Assembly: GCA_963785745.1 (NCBI GenBank)
Contig: CAWAWR010000030.1
Coordinates: 111,916 to 175,915 of the forward strand
DNA: 64,000 bases
Source: VAZQ01 sp963785745
Lineage (GTDB): Bacteria; Pseudomonadota; Alphaproteobacteria; Rhizobiales; Xanthobacteraceae
Direction: 5' to 3'
The notes under the pieces are model-generated. The model saw nothing but the letters and a program-made list of their open reading frames with translations. It was not told where the DNA came from and did no database searches. Shown here in pieces: positions 33,963 to 44,048 of the stretch. Numbering within the stretch: position 1 is the stretch's first letter; each line of letters starts with the position of its first letter. Both the position numbers and the translations under genes were made by a program.

Positions 33963-35495
33963 GTGGACGTCCCCGTTTCGCTACTTGTTGAACTGTTCGG
34001 CCGCTCGATTGCGCTATGGTGGGTGATCCTGCCGGGCATGATCCTCGGCACCATCGTCGGCATCCTGCCCGGCTTCAGCGCGCAGAACACGCTGATCATC
34101 CTGCTGCCGCTTACTCTCTACATCAACATCGAGGCCGGCATGGCCTTGATGATATCGCTCTACTGCACCACGCAGCTCGGCGGCGGCATCCCGGCGATCC
34201 TGTTCAACATGCCGGGCGAAGGCGGCGCGGCCGCGACCGTCCTCGACGGCTATCCAATGACCAAGAAAGGCCAGGCGCAGCAGGCGCTGGTGTGCTGCTT
34301 TGCGGCGTCGGCCTTCGGCGGTCTCGTCACCACCATCATCACGATGCTGATGCTGCCGGCGCTCGGCAAGCTCGGGCTGTATTTCCGCAGTGTCGAGATG
34401 GTAGCGGTGATGGTGTTCGGCCTGACGCTGATCGCCGCCATCGCCGCGCAGGACCTGCTCAAGGGCCTGATCGCCGGCTTCTTCGGCCTGATGATCGGCG
34501 CTATCGGCGTCGACCCGGTGTTCGGCACGCCGCGCGCGACATTCGGCTTCCTCGAGCTCTATGACGGCGTGCCGCTGATCCCGGCGCTGATCGGGCTGTT
34601 CGCAGTGTCGGAAGCGCTGGTGATGCTCGAGAGCGAAACGATCGTGCGGAACGAGGACTTGAAAACCGCCAGGCAGGCGCGCTGGGCCGACACCATCGAA
34701 GGGCTGTATATCAACGCGCGCTACTGGTGGCAGACGATCTGGACCTCGATCATCGGGCTGATCATCGGCATCCTGCCGGGCGCCGGAGCCACCGTCGCCG
34801 CCTTCCTCGCTTATCACTATTCCAAGATGCTATCGAAGACGCCGGAGCTCTACGGCACCGGCCATCCACCCGGCGTGATCGCGCCGGAGTCGGCCAACAA
34901 CGGCGTCACCTCCGGAACGCTGGTGCCGGTGTTCGCGCTCGGTATCCCGGGCGGCACCACCGGCGCGATCATGATGCTGGTGCTCACTTATCACGGCATC
35001 GTGCTCGGACCGCGGCTGTTCATCGAGCGCCCAGACCTCGTCTACTCGGTCTACATGCAGATGCTGGTCTGCTACATCCTGATGGCGCTCCTGATCCTGC
35101 CGATGGCACGTTACATGAGCCGGGTGGTCTGGATCCCGACCAAGTTCCTGGTGCCATTGATCCTGTCGCTGGTGACGATCGCCGCCTTCTCCGAGCGCGA
35201 ATACATCTTCGACATGGGGCTCGCGCTGTTCTTCGGGCTGGTCGGCTATTTCGCGCGCAAGGGCAAGTATGAGGTGTCGGCGATGCTGATCGGCCTGATC
35301 ATGGGGCCGCTGTTCGAGACCTATTTCCTGCGTTCGATGCGGATCGGCCAGGGCGACCTCACCGTCCTGTTCTCGTCGTGGCTCGGCAACGCGATCTGGC
35401 TCATGGCGGCGGCCTCGCTGTTCCTGCCGTTTATCCGCAGCCGCCGGAAGTCCGGCGTGCTGGCGCAGACCGTGCAGGCCGGCCACGAGAGCTGA
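33963..35495 (+). CDS. tctA: Tripartite tricarboxylate transporter permease TctA
   Basis: 510 residues from GTG 33963, a standard TctA length. Conserved blocks: GMILGTIVGILPGFSAQNTL, TTQLGGGIPAILFNMPGEGG, IIGLIIGILPGAGATVAAFL, PGVIAPESANNGVTSGTLVP and FALGIPGGTTGAIMMLVL. About 11-12 helices. It forms the sodium/proton-driven importer with TctB and a Bug protein. The C-terminal 30 bp of coding sequence are echoed at 36931-36962. Confidence 0.95.
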   Translation: MDVPVSLLVELFGRSIALWWVILPGMILGTIVGILPGFSAQNTLIILLPLTLYINIEAGMALMISLYCTTQLGGGIPAILFNMPGEGGAAATVLDGYPMTKKGQAQQALVCCFAASAFGGLVTTIITMLMLPALGKLGLYFRSVEMVAVMVFGLTLIAAIAAQDLLKGLIAGFFGLMIGAIGVDPVFGTPRATFGFLELYDGVPLIPALIGLFAVSEALVMLESETIVRNEDLKTARQARWADTIEGLYINARYWWQTIWTSIIGLIIGILPGAGATVAAFLAYHYSKMLSKTPELYGTGHPPGVIAPESANNGVTSGTLVPVFALGIPGGTTGAIMMLVLTYHGIVLGPRLFIERPDLVYSVYMQMLVCYILMALLILPMARYMSRVVWIPTKFLVPLILSLVTIAAFSEREYIFDMGLALFFGLVGYFARKGKYEVSAMLIGLIMGPLFETYFLRSMRIGQGDLTVLFSSWLGNAIWLMAAASLFLPFIRSRRKSGVLAQTVQAGHES

Positions 35496-35551
35496 AGATC
35501 AGCGCGTGTCGGCTTGCGGACTGCCGATCTTCGTCGGCCCCCCAGTCGCGA

Positions 35552-36004
35552 TCACTTCTCTTGGAGCTTCTGAACGGCCGCCACACAGTTCTTGGAAACC
35601 GACGTTCGGTTTGCCGCCAAACATGCCGCGATACGGCCTTGGCCCGGCTGCGTCTTCGCACAGTATTTATCTATGTCGCCCTGACAGGCGTTGACGGCTT
35701 CCTTCAAATTGTCGACGGTCGCTTGAGCGTTCAATGCCACCTCGTGCAGCTCGACTTCGCATCCGGGACTGATCTTGTCCTCGTGGGCTTGCATACAATG
35801 CAGGATGCGGCCCTCCCCGGGCGTGACGGTGCTGCAATATTTCTTGATATCCTCGCCGCAGGAAGCCTCCAGTTTCTGAATGCCCGCCGTCAACCTCTCA
35901 AGTATCGCATTCATCAAGTCCGTTTGCGCATATGCGTTGCTCGAAATGGTGGCGCCCAAAGAGAGGAGCGCAATCTTGGCCAGGAAGCAGAGTGTCGGTT
36001 TCAT
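35552..36004 (-). CDS. Secreted cysteine-rich GLG1-repeat protein
   Basis: 150 residues with a signal peptide (LAKIALLSLGATISSNAYA). Two copies of the GLG1 cysteine-rich repeat: ASCGEDIKKYCSTVTPGEGR with ILHCMQAHEDKISPGCEVEL, and NACQGDIDKYCAKTQPGQGR with IAACLAANRTSVSKNCVAAV. Each has the C-x6-C-x9-10-C-x10-C spacing. Exported, disulfide-rich; function in bacteria unknown. It lies with the DUF992 gene in a two-gene segment between two tctA-like 3' ends. Confidence 0.88.
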   Translation of the reverse strand: MKPTLCFLAKIALLSLGATISSNAYAQTDLMNAILERLTAGIQKLEASCGEDIKKYCSTVTPGEGRILHCMQAHEDKISPGCEVELHEVALNAQATVDNLKEAVNACQGDIDKYCAKTQPGQGRIAACLAANRTSVSKNCVAAVQKLQEK

Positions 36005-36133
36005 GATCGTCCTCTCACTGTCAGCTTTGAAAGGGCATCGAGCGGCTGTTCAGAAATAGTCGCCTGATGCAGTCCCCGTCGTTTCGGCATGCGTTACCGA
36101 TCTTCAGCTCGACGCCATGCCCGTGTTCATGTC

Positions 36134-36619
36134 TCACCGCGCCAAGGTCAGCGTGAGACCGGCAACCCCGAGGGCCAGATTGAGGCCAACCGAACCTTCG
36201 ACCGACAGGGGCTGCAGCGAGATCGTGTTCCCCGAGCCGCCGAACAGGGCGTTTGCCCCCACACCAACGCCGACACTGATATCGCCGCTGGCGCCTACAT
36301 AACGGCCCGCCAGAGCGCCGCGGGCCGGGCCTGATGTGGACGCAAAAACCGCCCATGCCAAAGCGCCGCCCGCCGTGATCCCGATGTCGAGCCCAATTCT
36401 GTTCATCACGCCCACATAGGTTTCCGTGGGAAACTTGCCGTCCGGAGTGAACCGGCACGTCATCCGCTGCGAGGAACCGATAATCAGGCCGATCGACGGC
36501 GCGAGTCTGCATGCGAGCGTGCCGACCTTGCTCCTCTGCTGCGCCTGAGCAGAAGAAGGCAACACTGACGCCATGGTGATCAGCGCGAGTCCTACCAGCG
36601 TCGAGCGATAGTTAGACAT
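36134..36619 (-). CDS. DUF992 family exported protein
   Basis: 161 residues with signal peptide (LVGLALITMASVLPSSAQA). SKVGTLACRLAPSIGLIIGS, SQRMTCRFTPDGKFPTETYV, GVMNRIGLDIGITAGGALAW, LSVEGSVGLNLALGVAGLTL are characteristic of DUF992, a rhizobial envelope family of unknown function. The family cysteines in LACRL and MTCRF are both present. Confidence 0.9.
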   Translation of the reverse strand: MSNYRSTLVGLALITMASVLPSSAQAQQRSKVGTLACRLAPSIGLIIGSSQRMTCRFTPDGKFPTETYVGVMNRIGLDIGITAGGALAWAVFASTSGPARGALAGRYVGASGDISVGVGVGANALFGGSGNTISLQPLSVEGSVGLNLALGVAGLTLTLAR

Positions 36620-36930
36620 GATCTGACAACCCTCCCGCAGGCGATGCCGGCACGGACATCGCGTCTAAGTTCCACGGACGCATGGAGAAGCCCCGGCGTC
36701 ATGTGTCGTCGCCGAGCAACCTTTGGGACGCCGCAGCGTCAGGCAACCCGATGACCCCAACCATTCCCGCCTCGATCATCCGCTCTTGCAAGTATCAATT
36801 CGTATCAGCCACTAAACCTTTGGAAGAAGGCTTTAGTATCAGACGGATAGTTAGTGGCGTGGCCGCTTTCTTGACTTGTGCGGCATCGCCCAGCCAACGG
36901 TTAGCGGTACTTTGGTGATGGTGGTGCCGG
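36620..36930. other. Intergenic stretch without supportable gene
   Basis: Contains an imperfect hairpin ACTAAACCTT / AAGGCTTTAGT (36811-36837). No coding frame with family resemblance was found. Confidence 0.4.
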
Positions 36931-36962
36931 TGCAGACCGTCGACGCCGGGCACGAGAGCTGA
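36931..36962 (+). pseudogene. Remnant of a tctA 3' end
   Basis: GCAGACCGT...GCCGG.CACGAGAGCTGA repeats the end of tctA (35465-35495), preserving the encoded QTV.AGHES-stop. No upstream tctA-like coding survives, so this is a scar. Together with the intact tctA it brackets the GLG1 and DUF992 genes. Confidence 0.5.
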
Positions 36963-36973
36963 GTTCGTCGAGC

Positions 36974-38012
36974 CTACGGCTCGACGATCCGGCGCAGGCG
37001 CTCGATCACGTCCGAAGTCGAGGCATAGGCGTTCTGCACGACGCGCTGCACCTCGTCGCCGCTCTGCGCCGTGATCTCGATCCGCACCTTCTCGGCCTCG
37101 ACGAGGAATTCCTTGTCCTTCAGCACGGCCGCGAACGCCGCCCGCAGGATCGCAACGCGGTCGGCTGGAACCTCCGGCGGCACCAGATACGACTTCCCGA
37201 ACGCCTGCTCGAAGCCGACCATCACCTCGACCGCCCGGCGGTCGGTCTCGCTCTTGATGTAGGGCCACGGCACCGGCACGGCGAGCTTGGCCAGTTCCGG
37301 ATGCGGCTCAATCGAGGCCTGGATCAGGAGGTTCAGCTTCTTGTCGCGCAGCCAGTCCGGCTGCTGCGACTTCAGCGCGGTCCAGTCGAGGCCGCAGACG
37401 CCGTCGATCTCGCCGCGCGACATCGCCAGGAACAGGTCGGGCGGTCCCTTGTAGCCCGAGACGATCTCGAACTGCGCGCCGGTCGAATGCTTGATCATGG
37501 CGGCGTATTCGCGGGTCGGGCTGCCGGCCGACGTCGCGCCGATGACGGTGCGTTGCCGCAGCGCATCCTCGAAGGTCTTCGTCTTCGAATGCGCGAAGGT
37601 CATGCACAGCCGCGTGCCACGCTCCGCGCCCGCGAGATACTGGAACTTGGCCGGATCGTATTGGCTCAGGTTGCCGTCGAGCAGGCGGCCGAGAATCGCG
37701 TTGGGCGAAACCGAGCCGATGACGGTGCCGTCCTTCGGCGCGATGCGATAGAGATAGCTCGCCGCGGTCGCGCCGCCGGCGCCCGGCATGTTCTTCATCA
37801 CCAGCGTCGGCGCGCCGGGAATGAAACGCTCCAAGATGCCGCGACAGCACCCGGCCGTAGATGCTGAAGCCGCCGCCGACGTCGGTGCCGACGATGAAGT
37901 TGACGGTCTTGCCGGCGTAGAAGTCGGACGCGGTGGCGCGGTCGCTGCCCGCGATCAATGCGGCGCCGGCGAGAACCGCGACGCCCCTCACCCACGCGTG
38001 CGTCCTCGCCAT
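36974..38012 (-). CDS. Bug/TctC family substrate-binding protein (one frameshift near 37830)
   Basis: About 345 residues after repair. Signal peptide (WVRGVAVLAGAALIAGS), mature start DFYAGKTVNFIVGTDVGGGF then SIYGRVLSRHL; after a one-base shift FIPGAPTLVMKNMPGAGGAT and IAPKDGTVIGSVSPNAILGR. It belongs to the YAGKT/YKGKT subgroup, as does 62196-63215. Convergent with the tctBA operon, hence a natural partner for that transporter, and 2 bp from the FAD oxidoreductase stop on the same strand. Confidence 0.9.
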
Positions 38013-38014
38013 CC

Positions 38015-39416
38015 TCAGCTCCGCGTCATGGTGCGGCTGAGCGTCGTCTGCGGCAGGTACGAGCCGGCGGCGCGCAGGCTCTCGACCAGCTCCTGCGTGT
38101 CGAGATCGCAGGCCGGCTGTCCGGTCCGCATCGACTGCACCGCGGCGGTGGCCGACGCCTGCCCCATCAGGAACGCCGCCGACTGCGAGCGGATCGAGCC
38201 GTGCACCTTGGTGTCGCTGGAATGGCAGCGGCCCGCGATCCAGAGGTTCTCGAAGCCCTTCGGCACCAGGATGCTGTAGGGAATGCCGACGCTCTTGCCG
38301 CGCGGCAGCTTGCCGGAGCCGTGCATGTCGCGCATGAAGCGCTCGAACTCTTCCTTCGAGTTGTTGGTCGAGTGCACGTCGGCGGGACGATTGTAGACTG
38401 CGACCTGATCGGGGAATTGCGTGGCCGCGTTGTAATGCTCGGTGGTCAGCTCGAATTCGCCGACGATGCGGCGGGTGTCGCGCACGCCCATCACCGGCGA
38501 CGTCGCCGCGAGCTCGATGCGCTCACAGCCCGGAACGTATTTCCGGTAGAACTCCATGTATTCGACCGCGACCTTGCGGCCCACGATCATGCCTTCCGAC
38601 AGGCCCTTCACGCTCAAGCCGTCGAGGCCGTAGAGGTGGCCTGCATTCAGGTTACCGGTCATGTGACCGACCTTCTTCATTCCGGCGATGAAGTGATCGG
38701 GGTGCGTGAAGTGCCCGCTGGCGTTGGCCTGCGGCAGGTATTCTTCCTTCACCTTTTCGCGGATCGCGTCGGTGCCGCGGTTGGTGTGGTAGGCGGGGTC
38801 GTCCCAGTTGATGCCTGAGAAGGTCGAGCAGACCGTCGCCGGCTGGAACGGCCAGTCGCGCCCGGCGATCTTGCACTCGGCGCCGCAAGCGTCGGCCAGG
38901 ACGGCGTCGCCGGTGCAGTCGATGAAGGTCTTCGCCTTGATGAACTTGAGCCCTTCGATGTTGCTGATGATCGCGCCGTTGACCGTGCGTCCGTCAACGT
39001 CGGCGTCGATCACGCGCGTGAAGTAGCGGATCTCGACACCAGCCGTCGACGCAATACTCGTCGAGCAGGCGCTTGAGCGCCTCCGGGTCGAACGGGATCC
39101 AGCGATTGTAGTGCGTGATCCAGTATTCCGGCGTCACCTCCGGCCCGAGATAGCCGCGCTCGTGCATGGTCTCGATCAGCTCGCGGGTGAAGCCGCCGAC
39201 CAGCGTGCGCTCGCCGTCGCCCATCGGGCCGAAGGTGTTGACCAGCCCTGAGGTCGACATGCCGCCGAGCGAGCCGGTGGCCTCCACCAGCAGCACCTTC
39301 GCCCCAAGGCGTGCGGCGCAGACCGCGGCCGCGCTGCCGGCCGGGCCGCCGCCTGCGACGAGGACGTCGTAGCCCTCCTCGACCGGAACGCTACGGCTGA
39401 AATTGTAGGACTGCAT
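38015..39416 (-). CDS. FAD-dependent oxidoreductase (one frameshift near 39045)
   Basis: About 467 residues. N-terminal dinucleotide motif YDVLVAGGGPAGSAAAVCAA, followed by LLVEATGSLGGMSTSGLVNT. A shift near 39045 joins this to IDADVDGRTVNGAIISNIEG, AKTFIDCTGDAVLADACGAE, ERIELAATSPVMGVRDTRRI and the C-terminal LWIAGRCHSSDTKVHGSIRS with SAAFLMGQASATAA. This matches the FAD-dependent family that includes putative succinate/fumarate-like and geranylgeranyl-type oxidases with the MGVRxxRRI motif. Substrate unknown; co-operonic with a Bug protein, so likely acts on the imported acid. Confidence 0.88.
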
Positions 39417-39455
39417 GCGGCGGGACCCCCGATTGGCGACCCGCGAAACTAATAA

Positions 39456-40547
39456 TCATTGCTCGCGCTGTAAATCGCACGGCTCTGACGGCGGCGGATA
39501 AACATGCCGGCCGCCTTTGAAGTCCTCGATTGTGTAGCCGGCCGCTCCCTCCGCCGCCCGTTCCAGATAGCTCGGGCCGACCGGCGACTTGCCGTGGCCG
39601 CCCGGGATGTCGAGCACATAGGTCGGCTGGCACAGGCCGGACATGCGCCCGTGCAGGGACCGCATCAGCGCCTGCCCCTCTTCGATGCCGGTGCGCAGGT
39701 GCGCGGTCCCGGGCGCGAGGTCGCCGTGGTGCAGGTAGTACGGCTTGATGCGGTTCTCGACGAAATCCCGCATCAGCGCGCCGAGCGTCTCCGCGTCGTC
39801 GTTGACGCCGCGCAGCAGCACGCTCTGGCTCAGCATCGGAATGCCGGCATCGACGATGCGCGCACAGGCGGCGCGCGCACGCTCGGTCAGCTCGCGCGGA
39901 TGGTTGGCGTGCAGCACCACATAGGTGGCCTTGCCTTTGACCTTGATCGCGCGCACCAGCGCGGCGGAAATCCGGTCCGGCGCCGCCACCGGAACGCGGG
40001 TGTGCACGCGGATGATCTTGACGTGCTCGATCGCGCCGAGCGCGCCCACGACCTCGCGCAGCCGCCGCGGCGACAGGATCAGCGGATCGCCGCCGGTCAG
40101 GATCACTTCCCAGATCTCCGGATGCGCGCGGATGTAGCCGAGCGCCGCTTCGAGCGCGGGGCGCGAGAGCGACTGCCGGCGGCCCGGCCCGACCATCTCG
40201 CGGCGGAAACAGAACCGGCAATAGACCGGACAGACATGCACGAGCTTGAGCAGCACGCGGTCGGGATATCGATGCACGATGCCTTCGACCGGCGAATGCG
40301 CGTCGTCGCCGATCGGGTCCGCCGTCTCGCCCTCGCGAGTCTCGAGCTCGGCCGCGTCCGGCACGAACTGGCGCGCGATCGGATCGTGCGGATCGGAAGC
40401 GTCAATCAGCGCCGCGATGTCCGGCGTCAGCGACACTGCATAGCGCGCCGCGACGCGCTCCAACTCCCCCAGGCGGCCCGGCGGAATCAATCCCGCCGCC
40501 AGCAGCGCGGCCGGGTCTCGCAAAGTGCTCGGGGTCTGGTCCGTCAT
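39456..40547 (-). CDS. epmB: EF-P beta-lysylation protein EpmB (lysine 2,3-aminomutase-like radical SAM)
   Basis: 363 residues from the ATG at 40547, which has GCGAGG upstream. The radical-SAM cysteines are in LVHVCPVYCRFCFRREMVG (CxxxCxxC). Others: WEVILTGGDPLILSPRRLRE, HTRVPVAAPDRISAALV, YVVLHANHPRELTERARAAC, LSQSVLLRGVNDDAETLGAL and KPYYLHHGDLAPGTAHLRTG. It should make (R)-beta-lysine for attachment to EF-P. EpmA and EF-P lie at 44.0-45.8 kb, so the assignment to EpmB rather than catabolic KamA is supported by context. Confidence 0.9.
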   Translation of the reverse strand: MTDQTPSTLRDPAALLAAGLIPPGRLGELERVAARYAVSLTPDIAALIDASDPHDPIARQFVPDAAELETREGETADPIGDDAHSPVEGIVHRYPDRVLLKLVHVCPVYCRFCFRREMVGPGRRQSLSRPALEAALGYIRAHPEIWEVILTGGDPLILSPRRLREVVGALGAIEHVKIIRVHTRVPVAAPDRISAALVRAIKVKGKATYVVLHANHPRELTERARAACARIVDAGIPMLSQSVLLRGVNDDAETLGALMRDFVENRIKPYYLHHGDLAPGTAHLRTGIEEGQALMRSLHGRMSGLCQPTYVLDIPGGHGKSPVGPSYLERAAEGAAGYTIEDFKGGRHVYPPPSEPCDLQREQ

Positions 40548-40613
40548 CGCAAACATCCTCGCCGTTTCACGCGAGCGAGGATGTAGTCAGTTCGGCGACT
40601 TCCGTCTAGCGCG

Positions 40614-41585
40614 CTAGTCCGTGGTCACACCGGCGGCGCGGACCATCTTGCCCCAGTTGGCGACTTCGCTTTTGAAATAGGCGTCGGTCTCGGGAAGGTT
40701 CTTGAAGATCGGCTCGAACCCGATCTGCGCGAGCTTCGCCTGCACGTCGGGCGCCTTCATGAGCTCGTTGATCGCGGCGTTGAGCTTGAGGACGACCGCG
40801 TCGGGGGTCTTGGCCGGCGCGAAGAAGCCGACCCACGAGCCGGACAGCACGTCGAAGCCCATCTCGCGGTAGGTCGGAACGTCCTTCACCGCCGGCACCC
40901 GCTTCTCGCTGGCGACGCCGAGCCCGCGCAGCCGGCCCTCGACGATGTGCGGCGTCACCGTCGGCAACGTCAGCACCAGCGCGTTGACGTGGTTGCCGAG
41001 CGCGGCCGTGGTCGCAGGCGCGCCTCCGGTGAACGGCACATGCACCGACTGCACCTTGGCGACTTCCTTGAACAGGTATTCGGCGCCGATATGCGGCGCG
41101 GTGCCGACGCCGGCGCTGGCATAGGTGAAGCTCGCCTTCTTACCGTTGGCGATGAACTCCTTCATGTTCTTGGCCGGGTTGGACGGATGGATCGCCAGCA
41201 CGTCCGGGCTGATGGCAACGATCGCCACCGCGCGCAGATCCGACGTGTTGTAGCCGCGGTTCTTGGAAGCGGTGTCGTTCACCGCGAGCGCGGTGGTGGT
41301 GGCGAGCAGCGTATGACCGTCCGCCGCCGCGGTCGCCACCGCACGGGCCGCGAGATTGCCGCCGGCCCCGCCGCGGTTCTCGATCACGACCGATTGCTTG
41401 AGGCTTTCGCTCAGCTTCTGCCCGACCAGGCGCCCGAGCGCATCGGCGATGCCGCCGGCGGCAAACGCCACGATCACGTTGACGTTGCCGGTCGGATAGG
41501 ACTGCGCCGACGCCGGCTGCGCCAACACGCAACCGGCAAGGCCTGCGATCAAGGCTGCGCGGTCAAGCTTGCGAAATGCACCCAT
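40614..41585 (-). CDS. Bug/TctC family substrate-binding protein
   Basis: 323 residues from ATG 41585. Signal peptide (ALIAGLAGCVLAQPASA), mature start QSYPTGNVNVIVAFAAGGIA, then VIENRGGAGGNLAARAVATA, FTYASAGVGTAPHIGAEYLF and VPFTGGAPATTAALGNHVNA. A standard periplasmic Bug protein, fourth in the window. The GST gene follows on the minus strand upstream; no transporter membrane genes adjacent. Confidence 0.93.
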   Translation of the reverse strand: MGAFRKLDRAALIAGLAGCVLAQPASAQSYPTGNVNVIVAFAAGGIADALGRLVGQKLSESLKQSVVIENRGGAGGNLAARAVATAAADGHTLLATTTALAVNDTASKNRGYNTSDLRAVAIVAISPDVLAIHPSNPAKNMKEFIANGKKASFTYASAGVGTAPHIGAEYLFKEVAKVQSVHVPFTGGAPATTAALGNHVNALVLTLPTVTPHIVEGRLRGLGVASEKRVPAVKDVPTYREMGFDVLSGSWVGFFAPAKTPDAVVLKLNAAINELMKAPDVQAKLAQIGFEPIFKNLPETDAYFKSEVANWGKMVRAAGVTTD

Positions 41586-41651
41586 GGAAGGCCCCTTTTT
41601 ATCGTGCGTGGCGGGCATGCTAGCACGCCCCCTCCTCCCATAGCCGCGCCT

Positions 41652-42444
41652 TCAAGCCGCAGCCATGATGGCGCGGACCTGCGGCCAGTGCTGCTCGCCG
41701 CGCGATTTCATCAACGTCAGATACTTCTCGTTCTCCCATTTGCGCAGCGCTTCCGCAAAGCTCGGCCGCGCCTGGCAGCGGGCGTACCAGTCCGCGACGC
41801 GCGGGCGCTGCGCCACCATGCCGAGGAGATCGAGATGCTCGAGCCTGAGCAGATAGGGCGTGAATGCGACGTCGGCCAGCGTGTATTCGTTGCCCACCAG
41901 CCACGGATTCCCGGCCAGCGCCTCCTCCATCTCGTCGAGAAGCTGCACCATGCGCTGCACGGCGATGACGAAATGCATCGAGTTCCGGCCCCTTCTCGAT
42001 CACGTCGCGGCGGCGCTCGCGCTTGAACAGGTTCGGGATCTGATCGAGCATCGCGCGGCCGAGCTCGCCGCGTTCGAGGTATTGATGGCGGAACGCGATG
42101 CCAAAGCTGATGATCGCCGCGCTCGCGTCATGGACGTCCTCGTCGAGCTGCTTGGTCCAAAGCCGCATCTGCGCCTTGCCGAAGGAATCCTTCGGCGATA
42201 GCCGCGGCTCCGGAAAGGTGTCTTCCAGATATTCGAGGATGACGTTCGATTCCGGGATCACCTTGTCGCCGTCGATCAGGGTCGGCACCACCGCGCGGCG
42301 GTTGAGTTTCTTGTACCAGTCCTGCTGGTGCACGCCGTCGCGCAGCACGAGATGGCGGTCCTCCCATGCAAGCCCCTTCTCCGCGAGGCATACGCGCACC
42401 TTCTGCGCGCACAGCGACATGTCGTTGTGATAGAGCGCAAGCAT
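41652..42444 (-). CDS. Glutathione S-transferase family protein (one frameshift near 41980)
   Basis: About 263 residues. Thioredoxin-like N-domain: MLALYHNDMSLCAQKVRVCL with catalytic-type Ser/Cys near residue 10-12, NRRAVVPTLIDGDKVIPESN (cis-Pro and glutathione ES motif), ILEYLEDTFP. The helical C-domain continues after a one-base shift near 41980 as LLDEMEEALAGNPWLVGNEY, TLADVAFTPYLLRLEHL and RPSFAEALRKWENEKYL. Probably a detoxification or maleylacetoacetate-isomerase-like GST; the substrate is not evident. Confidence 0.88.
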
Positions 42445-42465
42445 TCCATCTACTCCCGATCTTTT

Positions 42466-43494
42466 TCAGTTGTCCGCCAGCCCGTTGTCGACCAGCCACT
42501 TGGCAATGACGTCGAGGACGGCGCGGTTGTTCTTGTCCATCATCAGCATGTGCGAATTGCCCTTGATGCCCTGCTCCGGCAGGCTCACCACCTCGACCTT
42601 GCCGCCGGCCACGCGCATGGCGTCGGCATAGGCCAGCGCCGCCTTGCGGTAGGCGACCCAGCGCGGGTCCTGCTCGATGTAGTCGCCATAGACGAGCAGC
42701 AGCGGCACGTCCTTCACCGCCTTCGGATTGCTCGCGCCGCCGCCGATCGCCGGCTCGACCGAGACCATGGCTTTGACCTTGTCGGGGCGCTGCTCGGCGG
42801 CGCGGAAGGCAAAGTGGCCACCCTGGCTGTGCGCGAGGATCACGCAGGGGCAGACCTTGTCGATGAGCGCAACATAGGCCGCGATGATGGCTTCGTCGGT
42901 CGACAGCCAGCGCGGCACGATCTGCTTCAGGAACGCGTCATAGGCTTCGATCGGGAACTGGTTGCCGGGCAGCAGCTTGCGTTTTGCCGGATCGGCATTG
43001 AACGAGCCCGATCCGGTCCCGATGCGGAAGCGCTCCCAGGGATCGACTTCGGTGAGAAAAATCGGATCGTCCTTCCAGACCATGGGGCCCGCGAAGCCTG
43101 AGCGGCCGCGCTCGGTCGCATCGGTGATGTACACGTCCCAGCCGCGGCGGATCATCATATCGCGCCAGCCCTCGCGGCCGTCCGGCGTCGTCTCATAGGT
43201 GGCGCCGGTGAGCCCGCCGCCGTGCCACATCAAGAGCGGCCACCTGCCCTTGCGGTTCTGCACCAGGAAGTACTGCGCGTACATGTGCTCGACATGATAG
43301 GTGCCGTTGAGATCGAGCTTGGACATCGGCCCGCCGGCGACGCGCTGGATTTCCTTCACGGGCTGCCCGGTCACCTCGACCTTGCGGCCGCCGACATGGA
43401 ACGACCCCATGTCGCGCAACGCGAGCGGTTGTTGTGCCGCTGTTGAGGTAGCGAGCAGACCGATCGCCAACGCTGCCAGGAACAATTGGCGCAT
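42466..43494 (-). CDS. Exported alpha/beta hydrolase (esterase-like)
   Basis: 342 residues from ATG 43494. A signal peptide (MRQLFLAALAIGLLATSTAA) is followed by WPLLMWHGGGLTGATYETTP (oxyanion region) and CVILAHSQGGHFAFRAAEQR (nucleophile Ser in HSQGG). Acid residue is probably the Asp of LLLVYGDYIEQDP, and His in IKGNSHMLMMDKNNRAV. This matches the rhizobial exported esterase family annotated as alpha/beta hydrolase. Periplasmic substrate unknown. Confidence 0.88.
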   Translation of the reverse strand: MRQLFLAALAIGLLATSTAAQQPLALRDMGSFHVGGRKVEVTGQPVKEIQRVAGGPMSKLDLNGTYHVEHMYAQYFLVQNRKGRWPLLMWHGGGLTGATYETTPDGREGWRDMMIRRGWDVYITDATERGRSGFAGPMVWKDDPIFLTEVDPWERFRIGTGSGSFNADPAKRKLLPGNQFPIEAYDAFLKQIVPRWLSTDEAIIAAYVALIDKVCPCVILAHSQGGHFAFRAAEQRPDKVKAMVSVEPAIGGGASNPKAVKDVPLLLVYGDYIEQDPRWVAYRKAALAYADAMRVAGGKVEVVSLPEQGIKGNSHMLMMDKNNRAVLDVIAKWLVDNGLADN

Positions 43495-43673
43495 CTCTCC
43501 CCCTTTCACTTTTTTTGTTTGATCACGATTGCAAAACTTAGCACCTTTCCGTGGGGGTAGGAGGCGGGTTTCATGCCCGCCCCTGCCCTACAATGCCCGT
43601 CCGGACGGCGGGATTGGAACTGCGTCGACACACATGCATTCCCTGTAGGAGCTGAGCCAGCGGAGGCCCCTTC

Positions 43674-44031
43674 ATGACCGCCATCGAGAACGTCATTCCG
43701 ATCCTTCGGGTCCAAAATATCAAAACCAGTCGGCAGCTTCTATACGGATGCGCTTGGCTTTTCGCTCGATTGGGATGCCGGCGAGATGATCTCCGTCTCC
43801 CGCGACGGCAAAGCGATCATGCTGTGTGAAGGTGACCAGGGTCAGCCAGGCACCTGGCTCTGGATCGGCTGTGACGACGCCGATGTCCTCTTTGACGAAT
43901 TTTCCACCAAGGGCGCGAAGATTCACATGCCGCCGAAGAATTTTAGTTGGGCCTACGAATTCCAGATCGAAGATCCGGACGGTCACGTCCTCCGGTTTGG
44001 GTCTGAGCCGAAACCGGGGCCGACGAACTGA
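43674..44031 (+). CDS. VOC (glyoxalase/bleomycin resistance) family protein (one frameshift near 43730)
   Basis: ATG 43674 with CGGAGG upstream. MTAIENVIPILRVQNIKTS, then a one-base shift into GSFYTDALGFSLDWDAGEMI, DGKAIMLCEGDQGQPGTWLW, IGCDDADVLFDEFSTKGAKI, WAYEFQIEDPDGHVLRFG. 118 residues, one VOC module with the typical DPDGHxLxF end. Convergent with epmA, 17 bp between stops. Confidence 0.88.
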
Positions 44032-44048
44032 ATCCGCTCCGCTGAGCG

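Noticed and set aside
43600..43670. tRNA-like sequence on the reverse strand before the VOC gene (GCTGGCTCAGC and GTTCCAATCCC segments)
   Set aside because: D-arm- and T-loop-like pieces are present but no anticodon stem or acceptor pairing can be formed; at most a tRNA remnant.
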